64,000 nucleotides of DNA from Chlorobium phaeovibrioides (GCF_003968655.1 NZ_RXYK01000005.1:97559-161558), one strand, 5' to 3'; shown: positions 40,379-50,231, numbered from the stretch's first letter. The notes: generated from the letters alone by a model not told the origin. Translations and numbers: made by a program.

Positions 40379-41680
40379 TCAGATTTTCATGCGCCTCATT
40401 GAGCGGAGCTTGTCCAACACATTTTTATTCACATTGAGCTCCGCCTCCTCCTTCGGGACGACAATTTCCCGGAAAATCACCCTCAGGAGATTATCCTCAC
40501 GGACGAACTCCTCCAGTTCAAGGCTGTAGAGCGCCCTGGGAAGGGTAATGATGCGCTGGGCACGGTCAACGGCGACGACAATATCCGTCCCCATCCTTTC
40601 AACGCTGACATCCTCGGCATCTTTCAGAAATGGAATCTTTATGCAGAGAATCTCATGATGATCCTCACGAAGTTCGTTCTTGCTGCTCTCAATCCAGAAG
40701 TTCTTTCCCGAATAGAAAATCCTGTCAGCCGCCTGATCACCGAACACCAGCCTGCTGATTTCATGGAGAGCGTCAGGCCCTATGGGCTCGTGCCGCTGCA
40801 GATGGCAGCGGAAGACCGGTGTCGGATAGAACGAGTTGTCTATCTCCATCAGGTACTTGCTGTGAAGATCGGCCCAGAACTCAAAATACTCCCCGACCGT
40901 TGTGGAGGTAGGAAGAATCTTGTTGATGAAGATACCGTCGATGTTGATGCCGTAGAGGTGCACAAAGGTGTATGCCCTCTTGGTTTCAAGGATGGATAGT
41001 TTTTCAGGGTTCAGAACCAGCCGGAAAGTAACCTCGGGACTGAGAATGAACTGGTTGATGTCCTCCATCTGCTTGAGCAGCACATTGACCTCATTGAAGA
41101 AATCGTCATCAGGAATGGAGGTTCCCGATAGCGGACGGGCAAGCGAGGACATGCTTTTGTATAGCTTGAAAAACTGCTTGCCCATGTTGCCCCCGATAAT
41201 GATTTCGGGATAGGCAAGAAGCCGGAGAGTATTGCCGGTAGGAGATGTATCAAGCACCACTGCATCCCATTTTCCGGACTGCGACTCATCAAGAAGGCGG
41301 CTGAGGGCAAAAATTTCGTCAAGTCCGGGCTGTGTCGTCAGCTCCGAAGCCATACCGCTGTCAATCCCCTTATTCTTGTATGATGTGGAGACAAACTTCT
41401 GGAACCCTGACATGTTCTTTTTAAGCTCATAGACCGTATCAACCTCAAGGCCATAGAGGTTCTCCTCGATTTTCTGGGGGTCATTGCGGCTGATGCGGAC
41501 ATTGAAAACATCGGAAAGCGAGTGTGCCGGATCCGAGGACATGATCAGCACTTTTTTCCCCTGCCTGGCCAGTGCCACGGCAGTTGATGAGGAGATGGTG
41601 GTTTTACCGGTACCGCCTTTTCCGGAATAGATGATGACTCTGGTTTTGGATCCCTTTTCAGTTAAATCCCTGGACAGCAT
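40379..41680 (-). CDS. ArsA/GET3 family ATPase with HSP20-like C-terminus
   Basis: 433 residues from the ATG at 41680. The deviant Walker A YSGKGGTGKTTISSS (about residues 17-30), SSDPAHSLSDVF and VLDTSPTGNTLRLL are ArsA/GET3 features. The last 90 residues (HEILCIKIPFL ... IITLPRALYSLELEEFVRE) form a beta-rich HSP20-like domain found in one ArsA branch. There is no Cys triad for arsenite and no ars genes nearby, so a targeting or assembly role is more likely than arsenic export. Several such ATPases occur in green sulfur bacteria. Confidence 0.9.
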   Translation of the reverse strand: MLSRDLTEKGSKTRVIIYSGKGGTGKTTISSSTAVALARQGKKVLIMSSDPAHSLSDVFNVRISRNDPQKIEENLYGLEVDTVYELKKNMSGFQKFVSTSYKNKGIDSGMASELTTQPGLDEIFALSRLLDESQSGKWDAVVLDTSPTGNTLRLLAYPEIIIGGNMGKQFFKLYKSMSSLARPLSGTSIPDDDFFNEVNVLLKQMEDINQFILSPEVTFRLVLNPEKLSILETKRAYTFVHLYGINIDGIFINKILPTSTTVGEYFEFWADLHSKYLMEIDNSFYPTPVFRCHLQRHEPIGPDALHEISRLVFGDQAADRIFYSGKNFWIESSKNELREDHHEILCIKIPFLKDAEDVSVERMGTDIVVAVDRAQRIITLPRALYSLELEEFVREDNLLRVIFREIVVPKEEAELNVNKNVLDKLRSMRRMKI

Positions 41681-41746
41681 AGACGAACCCCGGTTACGGT
41701 AATGAATTCTTTCATTGATAACCTCGCAAGGTACCACTTTCCCGTT

Positions 41747-42334
41747 TCAGAGAAAAACAGTCTTTTTTGCCAGCGCCACGGCAAGCTGCTCCATATATTC
41801 CTCATGGCTGATTTCCACGGCACCAAGACGCCTGAGGTGAGGATTCATGATCTGCGCATCAAGAAGGCGGAACCCTTTCAGCCTGAGCCGGTGCACCAGA
41901 AATGAAAGTGCCACCTGCGAAGCGTATGAGCGCCATGAAAACATGGACTCACCAAAAAAAGCCCCGGCCATCGACATGCCGTAGAGTCCGCCTGCAAGCT
42001 CTCCGTCGTGCCAGCACTCAATGCTGTGGGCAAGTCCCAGCTCATGAAGTTGCTGATATGCAGCTATGATGGGCTCTGAAATCCAGGTATCCGGGTCCCC
42101 TTTCCGCGGTGCCGCACACCCACGGATCACACCCGGAAAATCATGGTTCACAGTGAGCCGGAACACCCCCTTCCTCTCCAGACGCCGCACATCCCTTGAG
42201 GGACTGAACCTGTCAAGAGGAAACACCGCCCGCATGTGGGGACGGCACCAGTAGAGCTCGCCGTCTTCGGGATCAGACATAGGAAAGAACCCCTCACGGT
42301 AGGCCTTCAGAAGCATGGCAATATTGAGCATCAT
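41747..42334 (-). CDS. aat: Leucyl/phenylalanyl-tRNA-protein transferase
   Basis: 195 residues. It adds Leu or Phe to N-terminal Lys or Arg of proteins, marking them for ClpS-ClpAP (N-end rule). Typical segments are AYREGFFPMSDPEDGELYWC at the start, then WISEPIIAAYQQLHELGLAHSIECW, GGLYGMSMAGAFFGESMFS and a late LDAQIMNPHLRRLGA. Length is on the short side of normal, missing only the N-terminal subdomain found in E. coli. It is 14 bp from the nitroreductase gene. Confidence 0.95.
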   Translation of the reverse strand: MMLNIAMLLKAYREGFFPMSDPEDGELYWCRPHMRAVFPLDRFSPSRDVRRLERKGVFRLTVNHDFPGVIRGCAAPRKGDPDTWISEPIIAAYQQLHELGLAHSIECWHDGELAGGLYGMSMAGAFFGESMFSWRSYASQVALSFLVHRLRLKGFRLLDAQIMNPHLRRLGAVEISHEEYMEQLAVALAKKTVFL

Positions 42335-42348
42335 CTCAGGCGGGCAAC

Positions 42349-42927
42349 TCAGTGAAACCGAAGCAGCAGATCGGCGGCCTCCCGCTTCGGAACATGGTGA
42401 ATATCGTTCCGGTCGCGATAGTAGCGAATGCTCTCCCCCTCCCCGATTCTGTCGATAACAATGGTTTCAGCAGGCTTTCCAAGAGCGATGACCATGAGAA
42501 CTTCGTACTGCCAGGGAATACGCAGCTGCCGGCGAAGGGCATCCTTCTGCACGGACCCGACGATGCATCCTCCATAGCCTGCTGCAGTGGCACCCAGCAG
42601 AATGGCTCCGGCAGCTATGCCGCTGTCGCAGGATGAATCTTCAGCAATGGAAGTGTCGTTGAGCATCACCAGATAGGCGGTGGGCCGCTCCCCCTCTTCA
42701 GGACCCGACCACTCTTCAAGATAGCCTGCCCAGCCAAGCAGGGGAAACAATGCGTCGCACTCTGCCCTGGCGGTGAGGGCAATGTAGCGGAGCGGCTGCA
42801 GGTTACGCGCCGAAGGAAGGCAGCAGGCAATCTCAACCAGGTTGCCGACAGCCTCTTCGCCAACAGGTACTTCGGCATCAAAACGCCGGCAGCTCCTCGA
42901 GCGGCTCACCAGGTCCCTGAACTGCAT
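42349..42927 (-). CDS. Nitroreductase family protein
   Basis: 192 residues from the ATG at 42927 (MQFRDLVSRSRSCRRFD, the usual N-terminus); the ATG at 42969, overlapping the glycosyltransferase, is also possible. FMN-binding features are SRSCRRFD, PSARNLQPLRYIAL (about residue 50) and AAGAILLGATAAGYGGCIVGSV near 110. The sequence ALGKPAETIVIDRI is typical of the small nitroreductase branch. The family uses NAD(P)H to reduce varied substrates; the physiological one is not apparent. Confidence 0.88.
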   Translation of the reverse strand: MQFRDLVSRSRSCRRFDAEVPVGEEAVGNLVEIACCLPSARNLQPLRYIALTARAECDALFPLLGWAGYLEEWSGPEEGERPTAYLVMLNDTSIAEDSSCDSGIAAGAILLGATAAGYGGCIVGSVQKDALRRQLRIPWQYEVLMVIALGKPAETIVIDRIGEGESIRYYRDRNDIHHVPKREAADLLLRFH

Positions 42928-42950
42928 ACCGTCCGACTCCCTTAATGGAT

Positions 42951-43982
42951 TCAACTCTTTTCCCGCCATGCCGCCCCTGCGAAATGAGCCTGATCGTCCC
43001 ATCGTCCGCTTCCTATCCATTCAGCAATATAATCGACCGTATGGGCATAATGCAACGGCTCCCGACCGGGCGATTCAAGCCAGGAACGAAGAGTATCGCT
43101 GTCGAGCGAATGCATCGACATTCCATACCCAAGCTGCTCCATTGCCATGGCATTTGACTCCTGCTCAATCTGGCCGTCAAGGGGTCTCAGCAGAAGCTTT
43201 CTTCCCAGATGCAGCGCCTCTCCGGGAAGTTCGAATCCTGCATTGCAGACGACTCCCCCGCACTCCATGAGATCGCGGAGAAATCCCTCACGGGAGTAGC
43301 CGCGGAAATGCATGTTGCCCTCATCCCTATCAGCGTCAACCTTCCCGTATATAAAAAAACTGCAATCGCTGAACGGTGAAACAAGCCTTGCCACATCATC
43401 AATCTCTTCAAACGGAAGATAGACGAGAATTTTCCCCTTTACCGGAGCAACAGGATCACTTCCATAGAGCGAAGGGGGAATGACGGGAGGAAAAATCGGC
43501 TGATTGAAATGATGCCAGTGAAGGCCGGCATTATGCCGGGCGGGCGCAAAATTGAGCAGCGTATACCGCTCGAAAATATTGCCGCGGGCCATGGGAACAG
43601 GATAGGGAAATGCGTACTGGTGGCCGAATCCGAGTGAGGGTATGTTGCGTATGCGGGCCACCATGGAGGTGATTGGTTCAAAATCGGTAATGATGAGGTC
43701 AGTTCCTGCCGTATCAAGCGTCCACACATCATTCATGAGCCTGCCCAGATCAAGCTGGAACATGGTCTCCATATAGTTCATCCGCCCACGATAGGTAATA
43801 AGGGTCATCCCCTTCATCACCCGGAAGGGCTGGAACACTTCAATCTCCTTCAGCTCCTCCTCTTTCCTGCCGCTCACAAGTACCTCGACCTCATGCCCGT
43901 CGGATTTGAGCTTGCGGACAAGCTCCCTGCTGCGGCTGATATGGCCGTTGCCGGTACCCTGCACACCGAAAAGGATCCTCAT
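42951..43982 (-). CDS. MJ1255/VC2487-family glycosyltransferase
   Basis: 343 residues with the GT-B fold. N-terminal MRILFGVQGTGNGHISRSRELVRKL and LVSGRKEEELKE, then TDLIITDFEPITSMVAR, and in the second domain GGVVCNAGFELPGEALHLGRKLLLRPLDGQIEQ, which resembles the nucleotide-sugar loop of MurG-like enzymes. The donor and acceptor are unknown. It is followed by the nitroreductase and aat on the same strand, and preceded 38 bp away by the helicase gene. Confidence 0.88.
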   Translation of the reverse strand: MRILFGVQGTGNGHISRSRELVRKLKSDGHEVEVLVSGRKEEELKEIEVFQPFRVMKGMTLITYRGRMNYMETMFQLDLGRLMNDVWTLDTAGTDLIITDFEPITSMVARIRNIPSLGFGHQYAFPYPVPMARGNIFERYTLLNFAPARHNAGLHWHHFNQPIFPPVIPPSLYGSDPVAPVKGKILVYLPFEEIDDVARLVSPFSDCSFFIYGKVDADRDEGNMHFRGYSREGFLRDLMECGGVVCNAGFELPGEALHLGRKLLLRPLDGQIEQESNAMAMEQLGYGMSMHSLDSDTLRSWLESPGREPLHYAHTVDYIAEWIGSGRWDDQAHFAGAAWREKS

Positions 43983-44020
43983 GCTGCTCTGTTCTTTTAT
44001 TGACTAAACGGTAGCTGAAG

Positions 44021-46207
44021 TTACGGAAGAACCTTGAGATTCGCATACTGCACCATCAGGGTTTTCTCACCTGAACCCCTGAACAGTATTTTCGCTTTCT
44101 GCTGCGTCCCGCGCCCCTGAAGCTCAAGCACGGTACCTGGCCCGAACACTGCATGATGAACTCTCGTACCCTTCCGCATACCCTCTTTCTCCCGGACAGG
44201 AGGGGCACCTCCTCCCGAATGGCGGACAGGCTCGGTTCTTCGCACAGAAACGGCTGCCCCGGCTCCGCCGCCATGCACCCTGCCGCTTTCGGTATGCACA
44301 ATATCGCCGTCAATTTCATTGATGAACTTTGAGCGGAGGCAATGCTGCGGCTGACCGTAGAGATAACGGCTCTGTGCCCATGAAAGGAAAATTTTTTCAC
44401 GCGCGCGCGTCACGGCAACATAAAAGAGCCGCCGTTCCTCCTCCATCTGCTCGGGCTCATAGCAGTTGAGGGGAAAAAGCCGCTCCTCAAGACCGGTAAT
44501 GAAGACAACGGGAAATTCCAGCCCTTTTGAGGCATGCACCGTCATGAGGGAAACAAAATTATCGGACTCCTGCGTCTCGTCATAGTCAGAGGCAAGAGCA
44601 ATATTCTCAAGAAAATCCCCAAGCATCCCCGCATCGGGGTTGTGGTCCGAAAAATCGCGGGCCATGCTGAGCAGTTCCTGAAGGTTATCGTGCCGGGCCA
44701 TTGACTCAGGGGTGTTTTCCGCCTGCAGCAGAGACAGAAGCCCAGTCTGCACAAAGAGGCTGTTGAGCACCTCATAGACTGTTCCCGTTTCGGCAATTTC
44801 CCTGAGCGACTCAATCACGGATGAAAATGAAGAGAGCGCGTTGACAAGCCGCTGCTGATATCCCCCTTGAGGGGCACAACGGATAGCCTCATAGAGAGAA
44901 ATGCCACGCTCGCGGGCGAAATCGCGGAGCTTGCCAATGCTGACATCACCAATTTTCCGGGGCGGGAAATTGATGATTCTGAGCAGCGACTCACTGTCGC
45001 GGTCATTCTGAACAAAACGGAGATAGGCAACAGCATCCTTGATTTCCTTGCGCTTGTAAAACGAGACACTGCCAAAAATCTTGTAGGGCAGCCTGTGCTG
45101 GCGCATGGTATCCTCCAGCACCCGCGACTGGGCATTGGTACGGTAAAAAATAGCGAAGCTCCGGAAATCCAGCTGCTTCTCCAACGAAAGCTTTCGTATC
45201 CAGTCCCCTACCTTTTCAGCCTCCTGCCGCTCATTGAACGCCTCAATGAGGGTCAACGGCTCCCCCGTCGCACCCTTTGCAACAAGCTCCTTTTTAATCT
45301 GGCGCTGGTTCCGGCTGATCACGCTGTTGGCTGCCTGCAGAATGGTTCCGGTACTGCGGTAGTTCTCAACCAGTTTGAAGGTTCTGGCATCCTCATAATC
45401 ATCCTGAAAGTTCAGGATGTTGGAAATGTCGGCCCCACGCCAGGAATAGATCGACTGCGCATCATCACCCACCACAAAAATGTTGCGATGGCGGGATGCA
45501 AGCATTTTTGTCACCAGATACTGCGCCCTGTTGGTATCCTGATATTCATCGATGAGAATATAGCGGAACAGCTCCTGCAGCTCTTCAAGAACCTCCGGAT
45601 GGTTGCCGAACAGCTCAAGGGGCTTGATGAGCAGGTCATCAAAATCAAGAGCATTATTCTCTTTAAGCTTTCGGGCGTAAAGCTCATAAATCTGCGAGGC
45701 TTTCTGCTGGTTGTAATCGGCGGCATTGCGATGAAAATCAGCCGGCAGGATAAAACTGTTTTTTGCCTTGCTGATAATGCCCTGAACCGTATTCACCGGA
45801 ACGGAATCCTGAGAGATGTTGAGCTCTGCCATACATTGGCGGATAAGGCTTTTGCTGTCATCGGAATCAAAAATCGAAAAGCTCCTGCTGTAGCCGAGAC
45901 GATCAATATACTCGCGAAGAAGCCGGGCAAAGACGGAATGGAAAGTACCTATCCACAGACCTCCCGAACTGCCGGGACCCAGAAGCTGATCAACCCGGTG
46001 GCGCATCTCGCCCGCCGCCTTGTTGGTAAAGGTAAGGGCAAGAATGTTTCCTGCCGGAACACCTTGATTACCAATCAGGTTTGCGATACGATAGGTAATG
46101 ACCCGGGTTTTTCCCGAGCCGGCACCCGCAAGGACCATTACCGGTCCTTCAGTCGCGCTTGCGGCATCGCGCTGCACGGCGCTGAGATCTTGCAATAAAT
46201 CAGCCAA
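44021..46207 (-). CDS. ATP-dependent DNA helicase, UvrD/PcrA type
   Basis: 728 residues of superfamily 1A. Motif I is LAGAGSGKTRVITYR (about residue 27), motif II IDEYQDTN, motif III VGDDAQSIYSWRGA and motif VI YVAVTRAREKIFLSWA. The C-terminus (KGTRVHHAVFGPGTVLELQG onward) is the tudor-like RNA polymerase-binding domain of PcrA. It unwinds 3'-5' in repair and replication restart. The start is a TTG at 46207; no in-frame ATG lies near it, and MADLLQDLSAVQR fits the family N-terminus. Confidence 0.94.
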   Translation of the reverse strand: MADLLQDLSAVQRDAASATEGPVMVLAGAGSGKTRVITYRIANLIGNQGVPAGNILALTFTNKAAGEMRHRVDQLLGPGSSGGLWIGTFHSVFARLLREYIDRLGYSRSFSIFDSDDSKSLIRQCMAELNISQDSVPVNTVQGIISKAKNSFILPADFHRNAADYNQQKASQIYELYARKLKENNALDFDDLLIKPLELFGNHPEVLEELQELFRYILIDEYQDTNRAQYLVTKMLASRHRNIFVVGDDAQSIYSWRGADISNILNFQDDYEDARTFKLVENYRSTGTILQAANSVISRNQRQIKKELVAKGATGEPLTLIEAFNERQEAEKVGDWIRKLSLEKQLDFRSFAIFYRTNAQSRVLEDTMRQHRLPYKIFGSVSFYKRKEIKDAVAYLRFVQNDRDSESLLRIINFPPRKIGDVSIGKLRDFARERGISLYEAIRCAPQGGYQQRLVNALSSFSSVIESLREIAETGTVYEVLNSLFVQTGLLSLLQAENTPESMARHDNLQELLSMARDFSDHNPDAGMLGDFLENIALASDYDETQESDNFVSLMTVHASKGLEFPVVFITGLEERLFPLNCYEPEQMEEERRLFYVAVTRAREKIFLSWAQSRYLYGQPQHCLRSKFINEIDGDIVHTESGRVHGGGAGAAVSVRRTEPVRHSGGGAPPVREKEGMRKGTRVHHAVFGPGTVLELQGRGTQQKAKILFRGSGEKTLMVQYANLKVLP

Positions 46208-46416
46208 AAATAAAAGGTTACCCGTTATTATGGTTAAGGGAGAAGGGATAATGCGACAACTTAACCCTTTTTACCGCTACTTTACAAACCCCGGCACTCC
46301 CTTCAACCTCATTTGTTTTTCCTCTTTTTATCCTCTTCTCTCTCATAATTGATCGTTTCAGTTTCTATATTGAAAAACTAACCGGATTCCTTTACCACCT
46401 GTAACCGCCTCGCTTC

Positions 46417-47859
46417 ATGTTCCCTCTCGTCTACGAAATCAATACCAGAATCTGGCTGCAGAAACTCAGCCGTCTCAACGGCCATACCGTGACGCTTGGC
46501 AATGTTCCCGATTCCGAATTCCGGTTCTTCAAAGAATCCGGCTTCACCATGGTATGGCTGATGGGGGTATGGACACCCAGCCTCTACAGCAAAGCCATAG
46601 CCACATCACACCCCGGCCTTCGCGGTGAGCTTCTCGACCACCTCTCCTCTCTCCACCCGGAAGACATTGCATCATCTCCCTACTCCATACCATCATACAC
46701 CGTCAATGAAGCCCTGGGCGGACGAGACGACATGCTCGTTTTCCGCAAAAAGCTTGCGGAACATGGCATCCGGCTCATGCTCGACTTCGTGCCGAATCAT
46801 ATGGCGCTCGACAACCAGTGGCTTCCGGCGCATCCCGAACACTTCATCTCTGTTTCAGCAGACGAGCAGAGCCAGGACCCGGGTGCCTGTTTTGAGTATG
46901 CCAAAGGCAAATACCTTGCACATGGCAGGGACCCCTATTTTGCACCATGGACCGACACCCTCCAGATCAACTATGCCAATCCCGCCACCCATGCAATGAT
47001 GACGGAGAACCTCTTCACCATCAGCGAACTCTGCGACGCCGTCCGGTGCGATGTGGCCATGCTGGTGCTGAAAAGCGTTTTCAACACCACATGGAAAAGC
47101 CTCAGCGGGCACATGAAGGAGGAGTTCTGGGGGCCGGCAATAGCCGCCGTCAAGGAGCGCCATCCCGACTTTCTCTTTCTGGCGGAATCATACTGGAACA
47201 AGGAGTGGGAACTGCAGCAGCAGGGATTCGACTACACCTATGACAAGCCCTTTTACGACTTTCTCACGAGCGCACCGGTCAATGGCGACAAACTCATGGG
47301 CCACATGAAGGCGCAGTGGAACTATCAGAAACATCTCTGCCGTTTTCTTGAAAACCATGATGAAGCCAGGGCGGCAGGAAAAATAGGACTCAACAACAGG
47401 GCGGCCGCCATGATTTTCCTCACCGCCCCGGGCATGCATCTTGTCCATCAGGACCAGATGGAGGGATACCGGCACAAAATTCCTGTGCAGCTGATCCGTC
47501 AGGCGCCCGAACATGAAGACCGGGAACTCATGGAACTCTACAGAAAACTGTTCCAGCTGCAGAAAGAGGAGGTTTTTCAGGAAGGAGAGGTTGAATGGAT
47601 AAGCTTTGAGGGACCTTCACACACACAATGCTTCGGGTTCCATCGCTTCACCCGCGACCGGCACGCCATGATTCTTGCCAACTTCAGTTCAACAGGAATA
47701 GCAACACAGTTCACTCACCCCGCACTCAGCGGAATCAGTGAAGAGAGCATGAACATTCTCAGTACCTCAACCGGGAACCGCGGCAACACAACCCATCTTG
47801 AGGAGGATTCACTGAAAACAAGGCTGGCGCCGCATGAAGCAATTGTCGTCACATTCTGA
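46417..47859 (+). CDS. Alpha-amylase family (GH13) glycosyl hydrolase
   Basis: 480 residues, no signal peptide, so cytoplasmic. The TIM-barrel catalytic residues are in the expected order: MLDFVPNHMALDN (region I), AVRCDVAMLVL (nucleophile Asp), FLAESYWNKEWEL (acid/base Glu) and CRFLENHDEARAA (third Asp). A C-terminal beta domain follows from about residue 385. Substrate may be glycogen or trehalose-related maltodextrin; this cannot be fixed. It lies divergently from the helicase with a 209-bp gap, and YjbQ follows after 25 bp. Confidence 0.9.
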   Translation: MFPLVYEINTRIWLQKLSRLNGHTVTLGNVPDSEFRFFKESGFTMVWLMGVWTPSLYSKAIATSHPGLRGELLDHLSSLHPEDIASSPYSIPSYTVNEALGGRDDMLVFRKKLAEHGIRLMLDFVPNHMALDNQWLPAHPEHFISVSADEQSQDPGACFEYAKGKYLAHGRDPYFAPWTDTLQINYANPATHAMMTENLFTISELCDAVRCDVAMLVLKSVFNTTWKSLSGHMKEEFWGPAIAAVKERHPDFLFLAESYWNKEWELQQQGFDYTYDKPFYDFLTSAPVNGDKLMGHMKAQWNYQKHLCRFLENHDEARAAGKIGLNNRAAAMIFLTAPGMHLVHQDQMEGYRHKIPVQLIRQAPEHEDRELMELYRKLFQLQKEEVFQEGEVEWISFEGPSHTQCFGFHRFTRDRHAMILANFSSTGIATQFTHPALSGISEESMNILSTSTGNRGNTTHLEEDSLKTRLAPHEAIVVTF

Positions 47860-47884
47860 ACAACACTCTCACACAATTCCATTC

Positions 47885-48310
47885 ATGAACATTGTCCGAT
47901 CCACGCTCTCACTGCAAAGCCTGAAGCCGATTGAAATCATCGATGTCACCGCAGATGCAGTACGCGCCGTAGAGGAATCGGGCATGCAGGAGGGGCTGCT
48001 CACCCTCATCAGCCGGCACACAACCGCATGCGTGAACATCAATGAGAACGAGGAACGGCTGATGGAAGACATGGAAACATTCCTCAAACGGCTGGCGCCG
48101 CGGGATGGAAACTACAGCCACAACCTTGAACCCATAGACGGGCGCGACAATGCCCACTCGCACCTGCTCGGCCTCTTCATGAACACATCAGAAACCATCC
48201 CCTTTGCAGAAGGAAAGCTCCTGCTTGGAAGGTGGCAGTCGATATTCTTTATTGAACTTGACGGTCCCCGCCCCCAGCGAAGCCTGCTCATGCAGGTGAC
48301 CGGCATCTGA
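47885..48310 (+). CDS. YjbQ family protein
   Basis: 141 residues, the whole YjbQ domain. Conserved Thr/His positions are in SRHTTACVNINENEERLMEDM and SHLLGLFMNTSETIPFAEGKLLLGRWQSIFFIELDGPR. Members have weak thiamine-phosphate synthase activity, and the true role is unsettled. The frame is open to 47834 inside the amylase gene; the ATG at 47885 is the better start. dxs follows 13 bp later; Dxs makes DXP, a precursor for both isoprenoids and thiamine, which makes the pairing suggestive. Confidence 0.9.
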   Translation: MNIVRSTLSLQSLKPIEIIDVTADAVRAVEESGMQEGLLTLISRHTTACVNINENEERLMEDMETFLKRLAPRDGNYSHNLEPIDGRDNAHSHLLGLFMNTSETIPFAEGKLLLGRWQSIFFIELDGPRPQRSLLMQVTGI

Positions 48311-48323
48311 AACCCATTCGATC

Positions 48324-50231
48324 ATGGCAGATTCACGCTCCCTACTCGATACCATCAATTCGCCACGCGACCTGAAAAAGCTCAGCATCCGCCAGCTGGA
48401 AACCCTTGCCAATGAATGCCGGCACGAACTGATCAACCTCATCTCCCTCAACGGCGGCCACTTCGCCTCCAGTCTCGGGGTCACAGAACTGAGCGTAGCG
48501 CTCCACCATGTCTATAACACGGAAAAAGACCGGATTGTCTGGGATGTCGGCCATCAGGCCTATATCCATAAAATGCTGACGGGACGACGGGAAAGGATGA
48601 ACTCTAACCGGAAATACGGAGGCATCTCCGGCTTTCCGAAAATCCACGAAAGCCCGCATGATGCATTTGGAACCGGCCACGCCTCCACCTCCATTTCAGC
48701 GGCCGCTGGAATAGCCTCGGCGCGCGACCTCAAGGGTGGCAATGAGAAGGTGATTGCCGTCATCGGCGACGGAAGCATGACGGGCGGAATGGCATTTGAA
48801 GCAATGAACCATCTGGGCGATCTGAAAAACGATGTCCTCGTTATACTCAACGACAACCAGATGGCCATCTCCCCCAGCACCGGGGGGCTTAAAACCCATA
48901 TGGTCAACTTCACCCTCAACAAAACCTACAACAAAGCACGCCGCCTGCTCTGGGAGAGTATGTCGATGATGAACAATGATCTTGCTGAGAGAGCAAAAAC
49001 ATCACTGCGGCGACTTGAAGATGGCATGAAAGCTGCGCTCACTCCGGGAGCCTTTTTTGAGGCACTTGGACTGCGCTACTTCGGACCCATAGACGGGCAC
49101 AACATGGGGCAGCTCGTCCGGGCACTCAGGGAGATGCAGGAACTCCCTCACCCGAAACTACTCCATGTCATCACCACCAAGGGAAAAGGGTTTCTCCCCG
49201 CTGAAGAGAACCAGAGCGACTGGCATGCCCACAACGGAGGGTTCGACACCGTCACAGGAATAACAGCAAAAAAAGAGGGGCCTTCCGCCACGCCAAAATA
49301 TCAGGAGGTGTTCGGAGAAGCCCTTGTCGAAATGGCCCTGAAAGATCCCGCCATTACGGCCATCACCGCCGCCATGCCCACCGGAACCTCGCTTGACCTG
49401 TTCCAGAAGGCCATGCCCGACCGCTTTTACGATGTCGGCATTGCCGAGGGGCACGCCGTCACCTTTGCGGCCGGACAGGCCCTTGAAGGGCTGAAACCAG
49501 TCTGCGCCATCTACTCCACATTCCTGCAGCGGGCGCTTGACCAGGTCATTCACGATGTGGCCCTGCAGAACCTCCCCGTCGTCTTTGCCATTGACCGTGC
49601 CGGCCTTGTGGGCGAAGACGGCCCGACCCACCACGGTGCCTTCGACCTCTCCTATCTGCATGCTGTGCCGGGCCTCACCATCATGGCTCCTTCAGACGGC
49701 CAGGAACTGCGCGACATGCTTCATACCGCACTCTATCATATCGATGGCCCCGTTGCAATCCGCTACCCGAGGGGAAGCACCGGCGGGGAGGAGATGCGCA
49801 AAAACTTCACGGCTCTTGAGCCCGGAAAAGGACGGATGCTCAAAGAGGGAACGGGTCCCGTCATCCTTACCCTTGGGACCATGGCGGCCACAGCACTTGA
49901 AGCAGGACGCCTGCTTGAAAATGAAGGGATCTCTGTGGAAATCGCCGACATGCGTTTCCTCAAGCCGCTTGACACATCACTTATTGACAGACTCTCTGCC
50001 TCTGCCACCCATATCGTCACTCTTGAGGAGAACAGCATCATAGGAGGGCTCGGCAGCGCCGTTGCCGACCACCTGTCCGAAGCATCAAAAAAAACCAGAC
50101 TGCTCAGAATCGGGCTTCCCGATGCCTTCGTCACCCACGGCAGCATGACGGACCTCTACAGGGAAACAGGACTTGACGCCCCGGCAGTAGCCGAAAAAAT
50201 CAGGCTGTTCTATACCGGCAGGGAAAGCTGA
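48324..50231 (+). CDS. dxs: 1-Deoxy-D-xylulose-5-phosphate synthase
   Basis: 635 residues. It condenses pyruvate with glyceraldehyde-3-phosphate using thiamine diphosphate, the first step of the MEP pathway. ThDP features: GHASTSISAAAGIA (about residues 116-129), the GDGSMTGGMAFEAMNHLGD to NDNQMAIS stretch (about 147-179), and the transketolase-type second half with IDRAGLVGEDGPTHHGAFD. It feeds the carotenoids and the phytol/farnesol tails of chlorophylls. The last 22 bp overlap the convergent pgpA gene. Confidence 0.97.
   Translation: MADSRSLLDTINSPRDLKKLSIRQLETLANECRHELINLISLNGGHFASSLGVTELSVALHHVYNTEKDRIVWDVGHQAYIHKMLTGRRERMNSNRKYGGISGFPKIHESPHDAFGTGHASTSISAAAGIASARDLKGGNEKVIAVIGDGSMTGGMAFEAMNHLGDLKNDVLVILNDNQMAISPSTGGLKTHMVNFTLNKTYNKARRLLWESMSMMNNDLAERAKTSLRRLEDGMKAALTPGAFFEALGLRYFGPIDGHNMGQLVRALREMQELPHPKLLHVITTKGKGFLPAEENQSDWHAHNGGFDTVTGITAKKEGPSATPKYQEVFGEALVEMALKDPAITAITAAMPTGTSLDLFQKAMPDRFYDVGIAEGHAVTFAAGQALEGLKPVCAIYSTFLQRALDQVIHDVALQNLPVVFAIDRAGLVGEDGPTHHGAFDLSYLHAVPGLTIMAPSDGQELRDMLHTALYHIDGPVAIRYPRGSTGGEEMRKNFTALEPGKGRMLKEGTGPVILTLGTMAATALEAGRLLENEGISVEIADMRFLKPLDTSLIDRLSASATHIVTLEENSIIGGLGSAVADHLSEASKKTRLLRIGLPDAFVTHGSMTDLYRETGLDAPAVAEKIRLFYTGRES

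Noticed and set aside
44867..46198. 443-codon open frame on the plus strand opposite the helicase gene
   Set aside because: Lies entirely antisense to a full-length UvrD/PcrA gene with all motifs; the translation has no recognisable domain.
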